Made by a program: the position numbers and the translations under genes. Of a stretch of 64,000 nucleotides of DNA, positions 60,696 through 64,000 are shown piece by piece. The notes below the pieces were generated by a model. That model was not told the origin of the DNA and made no database searches. It was given only the letters and a program-made list of their open reading frames with translations. Source of the stretch: JACVRW01 sp963814095 (GTDB lineage: Bacteria; Actinomycetota; Thermoleophilia; Solirubrobacterales; Thermoleophilaceae); contig CAWFBT010000017.1 of the NCBI GenBank assembly GCA_963814095.1, positions 4,750-68,749 of the forward strand. Direction: 5' to 3'. Every line of letters begins with the position of its first letter. Within the stretch, counting starts at the first letter, position 1.

Positions 60696-62699
60696 CTATC
60701 CGACCACTTCCGCGACTGCGTGCACGCTCGGGCTCTGCTCCTTCCGTGCGGCCAGGTCGAGGTAGAGCAACGTACGTGCGAGCACCAGATATGGCAGCAA
60801 CAGGGCGAAGACGAGCGACCCGAAGAAGTTGATGGCCCACGGCGGGATCGTGGTGAATACGAGGGCGAAGCCGAGCACCGGCCCCGCGATCACCCCGATG
60901 AGCCAGAGGAACACCACCATCCGCAGCGCCCGCCACCAATGGCCGCGGACCAGCCGCGAGCTGCCGTGGAAGCTTTCGTGAACAGTCCTGTCCTCGAAGA
61001 CGACCTCCTGCTGGACGAACCACCAGTCGACGACCTTCCAGATCGCTATGGGGATCCCAATCATCGTGATGGCGATGAGGACGAGCTCCTCATCGAAGAC
61101 CTGCCAGTCGACGAGATCGCGGATCGCGATCGGGATCCGGATGATCGTGATGACAAAGAGGCTGAGCAGCACCTGCGCCAACACGCCGGCCGCCAGGGCG
61201 CGCCAGAAGTGCGGCAGTAAGGCGCGGTAGGTGCCGACTGGCCCGAGGGTCCGGCCCCGCTCGAGCTCCCGGGCAAACGTGATGATCGCGACGGAGGCCA
61301 CGGCGCTCGCGACCGTCGAGCCGATCGCCACGGCGGAGCCGGACAGCGGTAGGTGCACGCCGGTCTCGCCGACGGCCTCGACCACGTGGCTGTCGCCGAT
61401 CACCTGTGTCAGGAGCCAGGCCAGGCCGGCGAAGACCCCGATGATCAGGAACGAGCTCAGTCCGAGGAGCGCGAGCGTGACCGAATGGCGGGCGTACAAC
61501 CGGAAGGAAGCGACCAGCAGCTGGCCGAAGGCCCGGGGACGACGGAGTGGGATCGGCTCGACGGGCCGCCACCTCGTGAGCCCCGCCGGGACCGCGACGA
61601 TCAGGAAGCCGAGCAGTCCGAGCGCGATTGCGCCGGACCGGTCGTCGGTGGCGAGGTCGACTGCCCGCGACGCCTCGGCCACGGTCGAGCAAAAAGCCGT
61701 CGTGACCGCCGGGCCCAAGAGCGCGCCGCCCGGGAGCTGCGCGCTCGACTGGCGCATCTCTCCCATCTTGTCGAAGGGCCGGAGCCACTGAGTCTTCGTG
61801 ATCGGCCCGTGCGGGCCGGTGTTGAAGCCCTCCTCCTGCTCTCCCCACATTCCCCTGTAGGTCGCCCAGCCGTAGGGGCCGTCGCGCGCCGGGTGGGTCG
61901 GAATCAACTGCGCTCGTGGCCGCAGCTCGCGCAATTCCTCGGTCGTGTTGTCGCAGCCGAGCCCCGAGCCGTTCTCCCCGTTCTCGAGGAAGATCGTCGA
62001 CTCGTAGAACGTGGCGTGCGAGCCGGCGCCCGGGTGCACGACGGGGTGGGTCCCCTTCTTCTTCACCTTCTCGTCGTCCCAGCCCGCCTTCTCGCCGCCG
62101 GCATGCTGAAAGAGGCCGATCTCGGCCGGGCCCACGCTCAAGGCCTCCCGGGCGGAGTCCGCCTGGAACACGATCTGCATTCCCTCCCAGTCCGCCTCGT
62201 GCAGGTCGTTGAACTGGTTGAACCAGTAGAAGAACCAGTACTGGAGCACCAGGCCCTCCCCGCCCTGCGGGCGGATGATGCGCGCATAGGTGACCGCCGG
62301 CGCCTTCCCCGCCTGATTCAGGGCGGCGAAGTCCCTGGCGTAGCCGCAACCGGGCTCGACCGGATTTCCGGGGAGATTCAGATACGCGCGCGAGCCCGCG
62401 GCCGCGACATCGGCGCCGCTCGGCGCCCTGGTGGTCTCCGTGTGACCGTCTGGCCTGGTCCTGACCAGCGTCACGCTCGGATTGTCGAAGACCACGTCGA
62501 CCAGGGTCGGGTGGTACTGCTCCTCATTGCTGTCGCACGGAGGGTTCTCCTGAGCCCGCAGCATCAGGATCGGGGAGAACTTGCGCGCCAGCAGCTCGTC
62601 GGCATCGGCGGCCGCGCGCGCGGCTGCTGGGATCGCGAGGGACAGCACGGCTGCCAAGACCACCAGCGCCACAGGCCGTGCGCGAAACGCCCCAATCAT
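60696..62699 (-). CDS. Vps62-like domain fused to a multi-helix membrane domain
   Basis: The 667-residue product, ATG 62699, starts with a signal peptide (RPVALVVLAAVLSLAIPAAA). Residues 30-330 follow the Vps62-related pattern: RKFSPILMLRAQENPPCDSN, LQYWFFYWFNQFNDLHEADW, EGMQIVFQADSAREALSVGP, GSHATFYESTIFLENGENGS and GPHGPITKTQWLRPFDKMGE. Residues 350-667 hold about seven to nine membrane helices in the layout of a DUF-type stomatin-like or YckC-like domain (RRPRAFGQLLVASFRLYARH, YLVLARTLLYLDLAARKEQS). The extracellular domain is thus attached to a membrane base. The function is unknown. Confidence 0.7.
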   Translation of the reverse strand: MIGAFRARPVALVVLAAVLSLAIPAAARAAADADELLARKFSPILMLRAQENPPCDSNEEQYHPTLVDVVFDNPSVTLVRTRPDGHTETTRAPSGADVAAAGSRAYLNLPGNPVEPGCGYARDFAALNQAGKAPAVTYARIIRPQGGEGLVLQYWFFYWFNQFNDLHEADWEGMQIVFQADSAREALSVGPAEIGLFQHAGGEKAGWDDEKVKKKGTHPVVHPGAGSHATFYESTIFLENGENGSGLGCDNTTEELRELRPRAQLIPTHPARDGPYGWATYRGMWGEQEEGFNTGPHGPITKTQWLRPFDKMGEMRQSSAQLPGGALLGPAVTTAFCSTVAEASRAVDLATDDRSGAIALGLLGFLIVAVPAGLTRWRPVEPIPLRRPRAFGQLLVASFRLYARHSVTLALLGLSSFLIIGVFAGLAWLLTQVIGDSHVVEAVGETGVHLPLSGSAVAIGSTVASAVASVAIITFARELERGRTLGPVGTYRALLPHFWRALAAGVLAQVLLSLFVITIIRIPIAIRDLVDWQVFDEELVLIAITMIGIPIAIWKVVDWWFVQQEVVFEDRTVHESFHGSSRLVRGHWWRALRMVVFLWLIGVIAGPVLGFALVFTTIPPWAINFFGSLVFALLLPYLVLARTLLYLDLAARKEQSPSVHAVAEVVG

Positions 62700-62830
62700 C
62701 GCTGTGGACCCCGAGCCGTCAGCCTGCCCTGGCGCGGGCGACGCCTCTTCACAAGCAGACCCTCTGAAGCCACCTGAGTGGTCGCATTTCCCACGGAGTG
62801 CAGAATCGTTACACGACCGACAGGAAGACC

Positions 62831-62935
62831 ATGCAAGTCGCAATCGTCGCCGGGGCGAGTTCCGGAATCGGCGCGAGCAGGAGCACGCGAGACGGTCGCA
62901 GCGGTCGAGCGCGACGCGCACTCCCTAACGCAGCG
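62831..62935 (+). pseudogene. N-terminal remnant of a short-chain dehydrogenase
   Basis: From ATG 62831 the peptide QVAIVAGASSGIGA has the Gly-rich NAD(P)-binding loop of short-chain dehydrogenases (TGxxxGIG form). Directly after it the sequence turns to Arg/Ser-rich text with no SDR features. It is a truncated 5' end. The rest of 62700-62960 has no gene that I can support. Confidence 0.5.
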
Positions 62936-62960
62936 CCGCTCGGGAGACGCGCGTCCCCAC

Positions 62961-63980
62961 CTAAGCCACGGCCGACCTCGTGTCTGCCGAAACCCCGTTG
63001 CCGGCCGCGGTCGCGACGGGCGCCTCAGCCGGAGGCAGCTTGCCGTGGGCGCGCATCGTGATCTCGAAGGTCTCACGGGTGGTGTGCAGCGGACGCCAGC
63101 CGGTGGTGCGCTCGAGCTTCTCGGTCGAGACGATCCACGGGTAGAGCCCGAACGCGATCTGGCCGGGCGGCGCCTCCGAGAGGCGCGTCGCCCACATCGC
63201 GCGAGCCAGGGCGCGGAATGCCCCCAGCGGCATCTTGCGAATCGGCGAACCCACCAGCTCGGCGCACTCGCGCGTCTTCATGTCACCCGCGCCCGCCACG
63301 TTGAAGGCGCCGGCGTGGCGGCCCAGCAGCAACGCCGTCACGGCCTCCACCACGTCGTCCTCGTGCACGAACTGGATCTTCTGCTCGAGGTTCTCGCCGG
63401 CGTCGACCGCGAACGGCTGCTTGGTCCAGAGCCGCACGATGAAGTTGTCGACGTTCGGCCCGAACACGATGCAGGGGCGCACGATCGTCATCACGCGATC
63501 GGGATGGTTCTTCGCCCACAGCTGGCAGAGCCGGTCCGACTCCGTCTTGTCGCGGGCGTACGGGAAGCCCGCCACGCCGCGCACCGGATGCTCCTCGGTC
63601 AGCGGCACCGGGTTGTCCGGGAAGGCGCCGTACGCGGTGGCGGAACTCGTTACGAGCACGTGCCCCGTGCCCGCCTCCGCCGCCGCGTCGAGCACGTTCT
63701 GGGTCCCGTTGACGTCGACGTCGTACATGAAGTGCTCGTCGTGCGAGGGGTTGAGGATGAAGGCCAGATGGACGAGCGCGTCCGGCTTGCTGCGCTCGAG
63801 CAGCGAGCGCACGGCTGCCCGGTCGCGTACGTCGAGCCGCTCGAACTCGGTCTTCGGCTTGTACCCGCGCGGCGGCACGACGTCGCAGATGACGATCCGC
63901 TCGGTGTCCTCGCGGCGGGAGAGGAGGTCGACCAAGCGGGTCCCGATGTAGCCGGAGCCCCCGGTGATGACGTAGCGCAT
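62961..63980 (-). CDS. NAD-dependent epimerase/dehydratase family protein (extended SDR)
   Basis: The 339-residue product begins RYVITGGSGYIGTRLVDLLS (GxxGxxG). The active-site motif is LVTSSATAYGAFPDN with PYARDKTESDRLC (YxxxK). Substrate-loop parts include VRPCIVFGPNVDNFIVRLWT and FVHEDDVVEAVTALLLGRHA; the C-terminal part has TTGWRPLHTTRETFEITMRA. This matches UDP-glucose-4-epimerase-like enzymes used in cell-envelope sugar metabolism. Start ATG 63980 is near the window end. Substrate not determined. Confidence 0.88.
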   Translation of the reverse strand: MRYVITGGSGYIGTRLVDLLSRREDTERIVICDVVPPRGYKPKTEFERLDVRDRAAVRSLLERSKPDALVHLAFILNPSHDEHFMYDVDVNGTQNVLDAAAEAGTGHVLVTSSATAYGAFPDNPVPLTEEHPVRGVAGFPYARDKTESDRLCQLWAKNHPDRVMTIVRPCIVFGPNVDNFIVRLWTKQPFAVDAGENLEQKIQFVHEDDVVEAVTALLLGRHAGAFNVAGAGDMKTRECAELVGSPIRKMPLGAFRALARAMWATRLSEAPPGQIAFGLYPWIVSTEKLERTTGWRPLHTTRETFEITMRAHGKLPPAEAPVATAAGNGVSADTRSAVA

Positions 63981-64000
63981 GGCGCGGATCCTACGCCGGG

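Overview
The window is high-GC, densely packed actinobacterial chromosome. The mix of genes points to class Thermoleophilia (Solirubrobacterales or Gaiellales relatives): a short collagen-repeat secreted protein with a conserved N-terminal hydrophobic segment, many small CxxC proteins, DUF1707, an ECF42-type sigma factor next to a YCII protein, SnoaL-like genes, and an arginine operon fused to pheST. This placement is inference from gene content; no rRNA is present.

Layout. 1-4.0 kb: a partial methyltransferase, the collagen-like protein and a patch of small zinc-ribbon or CxxC genes; two copies of a hairpin-forming leader element lie upstream of minus-strand small genes. 4.0-16.7 kb: VanZ-like protein and histidine kinase, a secreted transglycosylase-like protein, an orphan molybdopterin oxidoreductase, an HDOD-LuxR regulator, gltX and nfo (whose start codons overlap), and dnaE. 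16.8-26.6 kb: one minus-strand train, trmH-like, pheS, pheT, argC, argJ, argB, argD, argG and a small membrane protein, mostly joined by 4-8 bp overlaps. 26.6-33.5 kb: a second minus-strand train running from an unknown gene through fumarylacetoacetase, a TreT-like glycosyltransferase, thrS, infC, rpmI and rplT; a degraded fragment separates infC from rpmI, and an intrinsic terminator follows rplT. 33.5-42.3 kb: metallo-beta-lactamase protein, class V aminotransferase, PitA phosphate transporter with its DUF47 partner, and small enzymes. 43.2-48 kb: an arsenic module (arsC divergent from arsR-arsM-MFS) next to a phosphoesterase and an R2-like diiron protein. 48-52.4 kb: a patchy region with tRNA-Val(GAC), a short repeat cluster, truncated genes and secreted proteins. 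52.5-64 kb: PPOX protein, sigma factor with YCII, a TPR protein, hydrolases, tandem SnoaL proteins, a Vps62-domain membrane protein and a nucleotide-sugar epimerase-like gene.

Two regulatory patterns stand out. First, three GTCAGCG heptamers at exact 11-bp spacing occur twice, about 50 kb apart, each time 50-60 bp upstream of a gene for a secreted protein and in the same orientation as that gene; this is the geometry of SARP-type operators. Second, a roughly 160-bp element with a long hairpin, including one compensatory base change, is found upstream of two unrelated small minus-strand gene sets.

Six genes (a zinc ribbon, Rrf2, argB, a DUF2238/VanZ-like membrane protein, an epoxide hydrolase and a ribbon-helix-helix protein) each need removal of one G or C to restore a full frame. 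All six are +1 insertions in G/C runs, which suggests insertion-biased sequence error at least in part. One of them creates a false ArgB-ArgD fusion.
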